Below, one piece after another: positions 54,165 to 64,000 of a stretch of 64,000 bases of DNA; within the stretch, counting starts at the first letter, position 1; the number at the start of each line of letters is the position of its first letter. The stretch is from assembly GCA_002803225.1 (NCBI GenBank), contig NXFV01000415.1, forward strand, positions 1-64,000, in the 5' to 3' direction. Under the pieces are notes generated by a model. That model was given only the letters and a program-made list of their open reading frames with translations, ran no database searches and was not told the DNA's origin. Source of the stretch: Gamarada debralockiae (taxonomy: Eukaryota; Ascomycota; Leotiomycetes; Helotiales; Hyphodiscaceae). Made by a program: the position numbers and the translations under genes.

Positions 54165-56159
54165 CTAGACTATATAAAACTTTACGATATCTTTATTCCG
54201 AAAACAGAAATGCTCCATCCAATTTGGAAGGCCATCCTTTTCTAGTTGGCTGAATTCTTGCCGATTATGACAACCTACATAAGCAAATGCCGTGATCCTA
54301 TGGTATCGAATGCCCTTATCAGCCAACTCTGTTTTCACTCCTAAGTCATCAGGTTCCACTAGACGTAGCACTGAAGCACGCACCATCCCGAAAATAAATC
54401 CAATTGTGTCTCCATTTTGAATTGCAGCCGTTGAGATGCCCGCAAATCCCATGTCAGTGATGAAGAATGTCCGTCCACGAACGATCGGCAAAATGTTATC
54501 TTGAAACATTTTATGGGCAAGTGCAACTGAAGTTATAGACTCCGTCTGACTGTCCGAGCCCCCCATTAATACTTTGAAGCGTTGGCAAAGAGGCATCTCT
54601 GAATCTAATGCCGCTTTTCCAGTATTATGGACACCGATAAGTGTACGCCAAAGTGGCTCATTTAAGGGACATTCTCTAGCGACGAGAGATTCGATGTCTT
54701 GAAACTGCTTCACGTACATTTGGAGGTCTCCTTCAGCAAAATGAACTAGTTCCTTGACTTTTCCAAAGGAGAGGCCTGACGTGGAGAGTGTTGTGTGATC
54801 ATTCGAGATTTCAGCATCCTGAGTCCACTTCCAAGAGGCATTCAGGCAGCTTCCGCGAAGGAAAACAGGGGAATGACTGTCTGCCCAATCGGCTGATATT
54901 GTAAAATCCGCAACCCATGACGGAAACGGGATCTTAAAAGGCCGAGACTTCCATAAGAGACCAAGGAGGGCAAGCCCATCGGGCTCATGCTTTATAATAT
55001 ATTCCATAGTGGGTACGAATGTCCACTCGGGCCCTTTTTCATAGTCAACAGGAATACTCTCAAGCGCTTCTTCGCTGACAAGACCAAGAATGCCATAGAT
55101 CTTGTCCCTTGGATCTGTTGAGCGTAGATTCATCGTTCCCTTCAGGATTGATACAAAAGATAGTCCTTTACGGTTTAGCAGAGTACCCCGGGAATGCCAC
55201 AGGAACTCATGATAATGTATAGGAATAACCCTTGTCAGTTCCAACTTCTTCCAGTATGCTTTTGCGGTTGGAGATTCATATTGGCGATATCTCATCACAG
55301 CATATCTTGCGCTCCAAAGAGTGGGATTTTCCTCGATATCACGCAACAGCTCTGGTACGCTATGAAGGCCCACGAGTTGCAGGCAATTTTCCCCGAGCGC
55401 GTGTTGTAGTCCTGAGAGAATAACATATGCAGAGGTAGGCGCAGATTCGGTCGTCTTCTGAGCAACCCGTTGAAGCCAAGGGGGTTGAAAGGTTTCAATG
55501 ACGGCTTCGTAGAATTGCTTTTTATATTCTTTAGCAATAGCCCCGACATCCATGCCGGAATCAGCCCATGCGTAAAGGAAGGAAACCCAGGGAACCCAAA
55601 TAGTCCCGCAACCAATGCGTGGATTCTTGCCAAGAACAAATTCCTGAAGGACCCAAATCCGAGTAAACCAGGGGCGATACAGGATTTCCATGAAGCGAAC
55701 TTGGAAATCGTACGTTTGCCAATATTGCTTGTCGAAATTTTGAATACTTCGCATGACTACGTCACTGTCGTCTGCAGCAGGTCCAAGCCAAACCAAAACT
55801 GTTGAGGCGGAACGATAGATGCGATGCATGAGCTTCACTTGATCTGCCCGTTCGACAACATTACTCTGGTCAATGCATACTGCATCAACCCAGAGCGATC
55901 GGCTCAATTGACCGTGCCGTAAATGCCGAAGCGCGGCATCCAAGTTTTGGGTGATAGGAATTTCTGTACCCCCAAGAACCATAGGTGTAGGTGCTCTATC
56001 GTTACCCCAGACATAAGATAGGGCGTCATATTTGGGATATTCACCCAAGGATACGGTCTCAAGAGCACCGCAGATAGGATCATGCAAATCGCCCGGGAAC
56101 AGAGAGAGGCGGCGTAGCTGAAGGCGCTCGGAATCTAGACGCTGATATATTCCAGACAT
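54165..56159 (-). CDS. HET-domain (heterokaryon incompatibility) protein
   Basis: Single-exon gene for 664 residues. The HET domain is at about residues 40-190: YDALSYVWGNDRAPTP, the ITQNLDAALRHLR strand, SLWVDAVCIDQSN, ERADQVKLMHRIYRSASTV and LVWLGPAADDSD. This TIR-like domain triggers cell death in fungal non-self recognition when activated. The C-terminal two thirds follow the common fungal pattern, with a TDPRDKIYGILGLVSEEALE block after a variable middle and VDYEKGPEWTFVPTMEYII next. No repeats or NACHT domain are present. The frame is intact. It is adjacent and convergent to the TPR gene, which could act with it (inference). Confidence 0.92.
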   Translation of the reverse strand: MSGIYQRLDSERLQLRRLSLFPGDLHDPICGALETVSLGEYPKYDALSYVWGNDRAPTPMVLGGTEIPITQNLDAALRHLRHGQLSRSLWVDAVCIDQSNVVERADQVKLMHRIYRSASTVLVWLGPAADDSDVVMRSIQNFDKQYWQTYDFQVRFMEILYRPWFTRIWVLQEFVLGKNPRIGCGTIWVPWVSFLYAWADSGMDVGAIAKEYKKQFYEAVIETFQPPWLQRVAQKTTESAPTSAYVILSGLQHALGENCLQLVGLHSVPELLRDIEENPTLWSARYAVMRYRQYESPTAKAYWKKLELTRVIPIHYHEFLWHSRGTLLNRKGLSFVSILKGTMNLRSTDPRDKIYGILGLVSEEALESIPVDYEKGPEWTFVPTMEYIIKHEPDGLALLGLLWKSRPFKIPFPSWVADFTISADWADSHSPVFLRGSCLNASWKWTQDAEISNDHTTLSTSGLSFGKVKELVHFAEGDLQMYVKQFQDIESLVARECPLNEPLWRTLIGVHNTGKAALDSEMPLCQRFKVLMGGSDSQTESITSVALAHKMFQDNILPIVRGRTFFITDMGFAGISTAAIQNGDTIGFIFGMVRASVLRLVEPDDLGVKTELADKGIRYHRITAFAYVGCHNRQEFSQLEKDGLPNWMEHFCFRNKDIVKFYIV

Positions 56160-57038
56160 TTATTCTGGTCCTAAACTTGGAATGCGAAGCGGGGACAGTT
56201 CGAGGACGTCTTCTGTTCTGAGTCTATGTCCAAAATTAGGGGTTGGCGTGGTGCGGAAAAAAGTTATAGCGGTGGATGCTGAGTATAGATTTGCCCCCCC
56301 CCCCCGCTAGTAGGAATCCGATCACGTGGTAATGGCGAATTATGGCACAGCGCCTTATTCTTGCTTTGGTTTCGAAAATTAGCTAGCCAGAATGGAGCTA
56401 GTGCAGGCAGAAGTGTCTTGGCATTGTGGCTGAGCATAAGTCTCGAAGTGTTGTGGGCGGAAGCCCGATTTCGCAAAAATGTTTGAGTGGGTTATCTGCG
56501 CCTCCGCAAGAATACAATTTTCACTCGGATGCTGTAACTCTAACCTTGAAGAATCAGTAGAATGGCAATGTAGCAGAGAGCAGAGAAAATGGCATCTTCC
56601 TCCCTTAGGCCTAAACCAGGCCGTAATCTGGCGTGTCGCAAGTCTCGCGCACATACCTATATTGCCTGCTGCTTGCCAAAGCTATATCCCAATGTGGCTC
56701 ACAAGCAACAATTCTTTCCTAGTGCGCTATTTCCAAGCTGCTCCTACTTCCTATGCTTCTCGGTGCTTCCACTTGCTGCCGATCCTACACCGATATTGTT
56801 TTTGGGTCGATCTCCGTGGAACGAATAGTGCTTTGATTCTCTGCAGCCGCTAAACACCGACAATTCTGTGTGGCCATCTCTTATCAATTCGTTCGATGGC
56901 TTCATCGATCACTTGAATGATCAATTAAAAGCAACGCGATTTCAGTTATTTCAAAAGAGCGGCCTTTCCTCATCGACTCTTGCGAACAAGTAGTACCGTA
57001 TTAATTGGTTTATAAGACCCTAACTTGCACATTAAATT
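56160..57038. other. Upstream flank of the HET gene
   Basis: Holds the promoter of the HET gene, a 12-base C run at 56294-56305, and at 56382-56474 the second copy of the segment found upstream of the TPR gene. Open frames on both strands (for example 56479-56853) are not recognised. Confidence 0.5.
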
Positions 57039-57314
57039 TCACCACTTCAGACCCCGTTTGCAGGGGTATTTTTGGCGTGTTGCCAGCGTCTTATAAAAAA
57101 AGGGGTTTTGGGTTAGGTCTTGGGTGCGTGAAACTTTCCACCGTCGGGCCCGTACTCCTTGAGGCGTAGCAGCCTTTCCCAGAAAGCCTCGCCAGATATT
57201 AGTCCGCTGCTCTAGGCTTAAATTATCATACTTCAGTTTGAAGTGGATCCAGCTGATGATGGCGTCATCGATCTGCCCTACCCGGTTTGTGATGAGAAAC
57301 ATAGTTGTAGACAT
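57039..57314 (-). pseudogene. Fragment of a fungal AAA+ ATPase gene
   Basis: The frame contains FLITNRVGQIDDAIISWIHF and LKYDNLSLEQRTNIWRGFLG. This matches the second region of homology and lid of the AAA+ ATPase at 30577-34473 ([40 protein letters not shown]). The Walker motifs and everything else are absent, and the sequence after GFLG is unrelated. It is a scrap left by duplication or deletion. Confidence 0.72.
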
Positions 57315-57694
57315 CTATGAAATTTTTATGTTAAATCTGACAAAATGCAGGGTTGGAGCCGTCAGATGGAGTAGGACAAGTCCCAATGGCTTGAATTTCA
57401 AATCCACTTATCTTGCGTACACGCTTATCACTCGCCTCCACCCGCGATACAACCTTCCGAAATCAAATATTTTGAAAATTCCACGGCCCTTCAAAATTTC
57501 CGAAATCCGCTACCACCCAAATCCTGCCTTCCAAATTCTCCTACTTCACCATTCGCGTTCCCTAACTTTGGAAATCCCCCCACCTTTTTGAAATCTCCTC
57601 AACAATCTTAGCTCCAAGAACGACTCGGCGGCCAGGAATATTAAGCACTTAAGGCACACCAGCCTCTCGCTTTGGTATAGCTGCTGCAGCCTCT
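57315..57694. other. Intergenic region
   Basis: Short pyrimidine-rich stretch between the AAA scrap and the 3' end of the next gene. No gene or repeat seen. Confidence 0.45.
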
Positions 57695-58762
57695 TCAGCG
57701 GCCATTGGCAATATCTATAGCAGGTACCTCCCACCATTGATCCGCTGGGGCGGGAACTGGAACTGGAACTGGTGGAGCGGGCTTAGGTTGGACGATCGGC
57801 TTATCTGTGATTTGCGGTTTGCTTAGACCAGTTGCAGAACTCACCTGGCCCCCTACTTCTATTGGAATTTCTGGCGGAAATGGATCATCTGGATTTATTG
57901 ATTTTGTCTTGCAGGGCGGTGGGACACTAAGCGCGCTCGCAGCGTTATAAGGAAGTGTCTTTGTGGATCCTGCCGTCCACGCAGTTTTGGGGTTATAGGG
58001 GGGAGCGCTATTAACTGCAACGACCTCCTGAACGGCATGGTTCCTCTGTAGAGCAGGAAACTCGTAGTTGTGCCAGACATTCTCCGGAGGTGCAGGTTGA
58101 TAGGGATCTCCCCCAGCGGATGACTCGGGGATCATGATATATGTTGTGTTGGTAGCGGCCATGGCGAGAGCTTGCGACATGCGTCGTATCCAGACGGGAT
58201 AGCGGTCTGGGCAGTCGACTTGGAAGATATTTGACTCTTCGATAGCTGTCCACCAGGATTGTTGAATTGATTCGGAGAAATAGACTCCTTTTGGTGTTAG
58301 GGTGTTCGCGAACGTGGGGACTTCTGTTCGGTTTTTATTTGCGCCAAAGGACCAGAAGATAGTATTGGGCCCAACGATATCACACGTTTTCAGGTCCGCA
58401 AGGATGGATGCAACAGTGGGAAAGTCGGGCTCTTTCATGGTTTCCCATATCCCAGGTACGTTTTTGCAAACAGCTGAGGTGGTACGATGATGAAGATTAG
58501 ATGCTTCGTTATCTAGAGATCGGCCGAAGAGGAAGTTGATACTTTCTGCATGCAGAGCACTCCAGATATTGTCGGCTTCGCTGCCGTCGCCGATTACAAA
58601 CATGCCGTTAAACATGCTTGTGCCATCGGGAGGTCCAAATTGTGCATTCCTAGGCGATAAAAGGGTTCCAAGGGAATTGACGCTGAAGAGGGCGATGGGG
58701 AAGACTCTGAGCATGATTTTGCTACTAGGCCAGGTGTCTCCTCCGCGTGAAGAAGACATCAT
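57695..58762 (-). CDS. Secreted protein of unknown function, Pro-rich C-terminus
   Basis: Single-exon frame of 355 residues from the ATG at 58762; an internal ATG at 58714 starts directly at a signal peptide (MLRVFPIALFSVNSLGTLL) and may be the true start. The mature part has features of a folded enzyme-like domain: FNGMFVIGDGSEADNIWSAL, INFLFGRSLDNEASN, ILADLKTCDIVGPNTIFWSF, SIQQSWWTAIEESNIFQVDC and WIRRMSQALAMAATNTTYIM. Few cysteines and one or two N-glycosylation sites are visible. After about residue 260 the protein turns low complexity, ending in a PxPVPVPVPAPA stretch and DQWWEVPAIDIANGR. I do not recognise the family. The open frame extends upstream to 59020 without similarity. Confidence 0.6.
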   Translation of the reverse strand: MMSSSRGGDTWPSSKIMLRVFPIALFSVNSLGTLLSPRNAQFGPPDGTSMFNGMFVIGDGSEADNIWSALHAESINFLFGRSLDNEASNLHHRTTSAVCKNVPGIWETMKEPDFPTVASILADLKTCDIVGPNTIFWSFGANKNRTEVPTFANTLTPKGVYFSESIQQSWWTAIEESNIFQVDCPDRYPVWIRRMSQALAMAATNTTYIMIPESSAGGDPYQPAPPENVWHNYEFPALQRNHAVQEVVAVNSAPPYNPKTAWTAGSTKTLPYNAASALSVPPPCKTKSINPDDPFPPEIPIEVGGQVSSATGLSKPQITDKPIVQPKPAPPVPVPVPAPADQWWEVPAIDIANGR

Positions 58763-59963
58763 AGAGAGGGTAAAGGATGGATCTAACGTAGTACGAGTCG
58801 AAAAGTACGCTAATAAATGTCTAAAGTTCGAAACTATAAGCTTTTGAACACCTCTTATATACCCAAAGAAAATAAGAGAAATATCCCGAGTGACGCTTAA
58901 CCAATTGAACAGCACCCAATCCTCCTGTGAATGGATTGAGTATCTGTGGTGGCATTGGCGGTAATGAATAGATAGAGTAAATCTTGGCATGCACCTTTCT
59001 AGAATTGGGAGAATTATCAAGATTCTCTAAGTCTGTTGATTGACGGAAGACAGCATCCAGATGCCTAAACTCTAAATAACATTGAAGCTGAGGTTATGAG
59101 GATGAAGGAAGCCTTCCTAGTAAGCCTGGACTGACTTAAACATGTGCATAATAAGGCGAATCAATGTATAAAATGTCACTACCGATTGAGGATTTGATGT
59201 ACTCTAAGTGGTTAATCTATTTGGTGGGGGCTATGCTAGTGTAACTTGAATCCCAAAGGAACGAGGCTGCATGCGAATAGTTCCATATTTGAGTAGAGCC
59301 TCGAATAATCCATTCCTTTCAATCCGTGCGCACCTGTCGCCAGGGGATGCACTAATTGATGGCGTACTAGCTGAGCACTTGAAGCTTGAGTGTAGACTGA
59401 GAAATGACAAGAGGTCCTCTGTGGCGTCTATCGCATGTTCTGGTTTCAAGAGGTATTTGATCAAAATCTTTCCGCTTGGTTGATGGCTTGCATTAGCTGC
59501 GTCAGCCAATGACCCTATTTGTCAAGAACTGGGTCTCTTTGGTGCATACACTGCTCACCTGGCTTCAGGAGAGCGTCCAGGCAGTGGGCATCTATGGCTT
59601 CTTATCTTGGTACGGGTGGATAGTTGGGCTGTTTTTTGGGCCTCGCAAAGAATTGGACCTTGCACAGACCTGGCTCTTGACAGCATTGGACAAGATCTAC
59701 ACTGCCCTTTCAAAGTTGTCTGCGTAGATGCACCTTGCTTTCTGGGGTTTGGTGGCTGATGACAAGTGATTGGGATTTAGAAACGTAATGTTAGGGATAT
59801 TTTCTTCCTACTAGTGGCCATTCTCTCATTCTCTTAGGTTAAACACACTTCATTTTTTTTTCCTGGCCTGCCTGCACCAATCTACAAACTATCCTTCGAA
59901 CACGGTCTCGCAGCCCATATCAGTTACCAAAGTTCTAACGTAACTCAGCGCCCCTGACTCCTT
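58763..59963. other. Intergenic region with small open frames
   Basis: An ATG-started 72-codon frame at 59509-59727 (+) is hydrophobic and Trp-rich (GFLSWYGWIVGLFFGPRKEL). On the opposite strand a 92-codon frame (59231-59509) starts at TTG. Neither is recognised. The rest is non-coding. Confidence 0.35.
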
Positions 59964-62900
59964 TTACTCTCCCCGTTTGTGCCAGCGCCTGACCCTGAAG
60001 GTATAATATAAGACAATTGCCATCACAGCATTAAACAGAAGGTACGAAAACTCAATGCCATAGTTCCTCCATCTGGTCGAATAATAGATATTGGCCTCCG
60101 CAATGTACTGATCTGCGCTACTGAGCGGACAGTACTCGCAGCTTTGCATTGCTGTTGGGTTCAGCAGCTTCCCTGGTGCGACGGAGAGGTACTTCAGCAT
60201 GTACTCAGCACAGTTCATCTTAGGTGGTGGCTGGAAGACGGCGACCTCGTTGGCGGCACAATCGATTGTGCGGTTGTAAAGAGAGGTTGACACGATGCTG
60301 AAGTTGTCAGTACTATTTGAGGTTTGATTGTGGAGGAACTTACCCGGATACAAAGTATGTCATAGGACTGACGCGGTACATGAAGATCCAGAAGCCCGGA
60401 AGAGCGCTTGCAGTTTGAAAGACGCCATTGAAGAGGAGTGTCATGGCAAAGAGAATAGTTCCAACTGAGGCTGCCGTCGATGCATCAGGCATAGCTGAGA
60501 TGATCATCTGCCCATAGAGACTGGCATAGACAAAGAATTGGATTATAAAAAGCATGATTAGGCCTTGTTGTGCCGGTGACTGGATTCCGAAGGTAGGGTA
60601 ATTGAAACATGCGAAAACGATGATTCCGGTCAAGATTTGCCACGGAATCTCTCCGATGATGTTCGCAATCAGGAATGCTTTCCAGCTGTAGGCTTTGGAT
60701 GGCTTCTCTCGAGCCTCGTAGAGTGAGCGTTGGGCGACGAATTGAGGATACACCTAGCTTTGTCAGAATTGTTAAGAGCAAATTGGTTGTAGTTTGACGA
60801 ACATACCTGTTGCACCATGCTGTTGAATATCGTTGTAATCATGAAAACACCGAATATCACATTCTGTGTACCTTGGATCGAATGTTTAGCCTGGAAGAAG
60901 GAGAAGCCGATGAACCTAAAATATCAGTTTATGACAGTGCATAATAAGACAATTGCTCACAATGAAGCTCCAGTGCCCAGAAAGAGTTTTCCCCAGATAT
61001 AATTTGGCGATCGCCAATATTGTCGGAAGACTCTGAAAGTCGTTTCCATGACTTGATCGTAAAGAGGCATTGCAAACTCCTCTTTCGCCATGTGTGTAAT
61101 TGCGTCAACTTTTCTGCTAGCCATCTCAAGATTGATATGCTCAATTTCGGCATTGACGGTCTTATATTCTTCACTTGAAGCCCAGATCTGATGCCAATCC
61201 TTACCGACATTAACATTGCCTAGCTCTCTCTCGCCACATATTTCAAGCATATACTCCGCAGGATTCTCGCTGTCTTCGCATTTTCGAGCACCATGTTTCT
61301 CAAAATAATTCAGCAGGGTTCGCGAATTCTCTCCAATTTCACCGAAGTAGATAGTCCTGCCTCCGTTTCCGAGGAAGAGCAGTCGGTCGAACTCTTGAAA
61401 CAGGGTGGATGACGGTTGATGAATCGTGGATAAAACGGCTTGTCCACTATCCGCTAGCTTTCTGAGAAGCGCGATAATCGACCACGAGGATTGGGAATCC
61501 AACCCTGATGTGGGTTCATCGAGGAAAAGTAGTAGTCCAGGCTTAGCAGCCAGTTCCACGCCAATTGTGAGGAGCTTTCTCTGATGTACATTAAGGCCCT
61601 GGCCTGCAATGCCCACAATTGCATCGGAGAAATCATCCATGCCTAGAACTTTAATAACATTCTCAACATGCTTCCACTTCTCTACTTTTGAGACGCTCTT
61701 AGGTTGTCGGAGGTATGCTGAAAATCGGAGTGCTTCTCTGACTGTGGTAGTGGAAAGGTGCAAGTCTAGTTGCTGGACGTAGCCAGTTTGCCTCTGAAAT
61801 GATGGACCTCGGTGTTTTCCTGAGATGAGGAAGTCACCATGGACCTAGTGCACTTGTCAACCAATATACAAAAATTGGTCATTGGAACTTACCACTCCAA
61901 TCGTAGTTCGCTGGGCTAGGACATCTAGCAATGTCGTCTTTCCGGCTCCAGATACACCCATGAGCGCTGTCAGCGTACCAGGCTTTACCCAACCATGGAC
62001 ATCGTCCAGTAATCGCCGCGTTCCTTCCTTCACTTTGATGTCGTAAGAAACGTTGTCCCAGGTGAATACCCCAGTCTGTTTCCCAAGTAAATGAAACACT
62101 TCTTCGTCTGGTACTTCCGAAGAGATAACCGTTTGTGTCGGACCAATCTTCTCTTCCACAGGCTGTTGTTTGAGAAATCTGGTCAGGGTCTCTGGAACAT
62201 GTCCACGTCGAAAGACCAAAACCTCTCCTGTACTGGTATTCTTTGAGTTCCACTCTGACAAGAGAAGATACAAGATCAAGAAGAAGAGCAGGAAGGCGAG
62301 GATGATACCGAGATTTCTCCAGAGATGCGAATAGCGATAATTGAATGCAGACTCCATCCAGGCGTCACCAGAAACAAAGTCTTGGCCAGCGACAGCGCCA
62401 ATTACAGGGCATATGAATGTTGGGCCGGAGAGTTCTGGATAGGCCGGAATGATGCTGGACCAACTCAGTATTGCCTGTAGTTGGATGGAGCCATTGACTT
62501 ACCTCGTACATGGAAAGTCTCTCCCGTGCATTTCATTCAATAACAATGCCTCAAACGCATATGCTAGCGGGTTTATATAAGTTAACCATTTGAACCATGG
62601 GTGCATGTTCCCCATTGGAATAATATATCCTGTGTAGACCACCAGTGCCAACATTGTGAGACCAGCGAAGGCGTGCGCCTGAGCATTGCTCTTCGAGGCT
62701 GCGGCGGTAGCACGAAAGATGGCTGACATCGTTATCGTTATGGTGTAGGTGAACAAGAAGAATATGAAGAAGTTGGATGCGTTGCGGCGGAGACCGGCCA
62801 GGAAATAGAGGATGACGTTGAAAAAGACAGCAGCTACGAGTTTGATGGGAAGGTTGGTGATGAAGCCAGCCAACGCTTCAGTCCAGGGCCGATAAAATCT

Positions 62901-64000
62901 GCAAGAGTCAGATAAAGGTCTCAACTTCAGTCACACCGAGGAAATATGCTCACGCGTAGGCTTTGTGCTTTTCCACAATAGGTCGCTGATCAAAGAGATC
63001 ATTGATTTCGATAGCTGAGATTAGAGCGTTGAGCAATGTAGCAAAGTACAAAAGCCCTCCCTTTTGCCTGAAACTGTCGGTTGTAGCCGGAGGACCGTAG
63101 AAAATGCTGGCAATAATCAAGGAGAAAATCGCTTGCGCGACCACGGTGGTAACAGTGCTGGTTTTGTCATTCCAGAGACGTAGAAACGACCTCTTTATGC
63201 ATAATCTGATCTGCATGGGGGTGCTACATGATCTATTAGATCTGTGACGGATCAAGGTATTGGAACGTACGTGATTGTGTAAGGAGAGCTCGTTGGCACA
63301 TGCTTGGCTTGTATGGCTTTGCGACTTGCCTTGAACTCACTGAGAAGTTTCTCGTCGCCCAGAGGGAAATCCTTTTCATAATCTGCTATAGCGTTCTGAA
63401 GCTTGAGGTAGTCTATTGAGTTGCGCCAATATCTTTCGAAGTCTTCCGGAGTTCGTGGCAAACTATGCTCCAATACTTTTCGGGGTCTGCGCTCTTGTGG
63501 ATTGGTAAGGGAAGTGAGAAAGTCTCCTGTAGTTTGACGGGCCGGGCTTGGGTCATGTTAGCACAATGTAGAAGCAGAGGCATCAGTAACATACCAAAAC
63601 CATCCCATCTCCTCGAAATATGCCTTAGCACGAGATGCAGGGCCGAAGAATATTTCCCTTCCTTCGTATAGCAAAATCACCTTGTCGAATTGGTCGTAGA
63701 TTGACTGCGAGGCTTGATAGATGGCGACGGCATAGCATCGATTGTCCATATTTGCTGCCATTCGAAGACTCTTGACAAACTGTAATGCTGTAGCTGAATC
63801 CAGACCCCGAGTGGAATTGTCCCATGCAACGAAGCTCGAACCTGCCAAAGCTGTTTCAGCGATTGTCACACGTTTGCGCTCTCCTCCAGACACTCCTCGG
63901 ACAAACTCGTTGCCGACCTTGGTATTGGCCGTGTGTGAGATGCCAAAGATGGCCATCATCACTTGGGAGATGTGCTTCACCCACTCTTTCCGAGAGCCGT
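59964..64000 (-). CDS. PDR-type ABC-G multidrug transporter (5' end outside window)
   Basis: Plasma-membrane ATP-driven exporter of the fungal pleiotropic drug resistance subfamily, with the layout (NBD-TMD)x2. The window begins inside NBD1: signature [16 protein letters not shown] and Walker B region [13 protein letters not shown]. Then follow [20 protein letters not shown], the linker [18 protein letters not shown]1 ([19 protein letters not shown] onward), and NBD2 with Walker [17 protein letters not shown], signature [20 protein letters not shown] and [16 protein letters not shown]2 follows, with the large extracellular loop near the end ([20 protein letters not shown]) and the last helix before the stop at 59964. 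At least eight introns are needed and all those checked keep the frame, so the gene looks intact. Such pumps export azoles, phytoalexins or own metabolites; the substrate is unknown. Confidence 0.92.

Noticed and set aside
56294..56305. Twelve-base C run upstream of the HET gene
   Set aside because: Simple homopolymer without further structure; noted but not given its own function.
1..64000. tRNA, rRNA and CRISPR arrays
   Set aside because: I scanned by eye for B-box-like GGTTCGA contexts and for regularly spaced repeats; the few GGTTCGA hits lacked a foldable cloverleaf, and no spaced repeat array was seen.

Overview
The window reads as nuclear chromosomal DNA of a filamentous ascomycete (Pezizomycotina). 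Genes carry one to ten short introns of about 45-90 bases with GT..AG ends. The gene content is typical of that group: a PalA/Rim20 pH-signalling scaffold, a PDR-type ABC-G transporter, HET, F-box, DUF7708-like and kinesin-light-chain TPR proteins, a Mae1-like transporter and decayed plant-cell-wall hydrolases. Transposon relics have C-to-T-type stop codons and AT-rich stretches that look like repeat-induced point mutation. A leotiomycete (Helotiales-like) host is my guess from overall resemblance; the sequence does not prove it.

Layout. 1-14.4 kb: a decayed DJ-1/PfpI gene, a membrane dipeptidase (M19), a TALE-like homeodomain regulator, a C4-dicarboxylate/malate transporter (TDT family), a Cys/His-repeat protein and an MFS sugar transporter. 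14.6-25.8 kb: a belt of broken genes (an inverted paralogue of the Cys/His-repeat protein, a GH28 exopolygalacturonase, a GH35 beta-galactosidase missing its active site, an unknown protein and an aquaporin-like protein), with one intact secreted class-3 lipase inside it. 26.4-30 kb: an F-box protein and an Erg26-like short-chain dehydrogenase.

30.5-40.6 kb: the most unusual stretch. A minus-strand gene joins a Sin3-type paired amphipathic helix (PAH) domain to a fungal AAA+ ATPase. Across a transposon graveyard (pogo relic, solo LTR, 14-bp direct repeats) lies a DUF7708-type protein, followed by a foldback element and a Tigger-like transposon relic.

42-51.7 kb: two overlapping small ORFs with a relic paralogue, palA, a GT31-like glycosyltransferase, and a Ser/Thr-rich single-pass membrane protein whose stop codon lies in a repeat shared with the 39-kb foldback element. 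52-57.3 kb: a stand-alone 12-repeat TPR protein converging on a HET-domain protein, sharing a duplicated upstream segment, then a scrap of an AAA ATPase. 57.7-64 kb: a secreted protein of unknown function and an ABC-G (PDR) multidrug transporter that runs off the right edge.

Together the core housekeeping/signalling genes (palA, GT31, transporters) are intact. The accessory genes between and around them are either decaying secreted enzymes or single-domain pieces of the NLR/HET-type fungal self/non-self repertoire (HET, TPR, DUF7708, AAA). Several reading frames open at non-ATG codons, so starts below were placed at the first sensible ATG. No tRNA, rRNA or CRISPR array was recognised.
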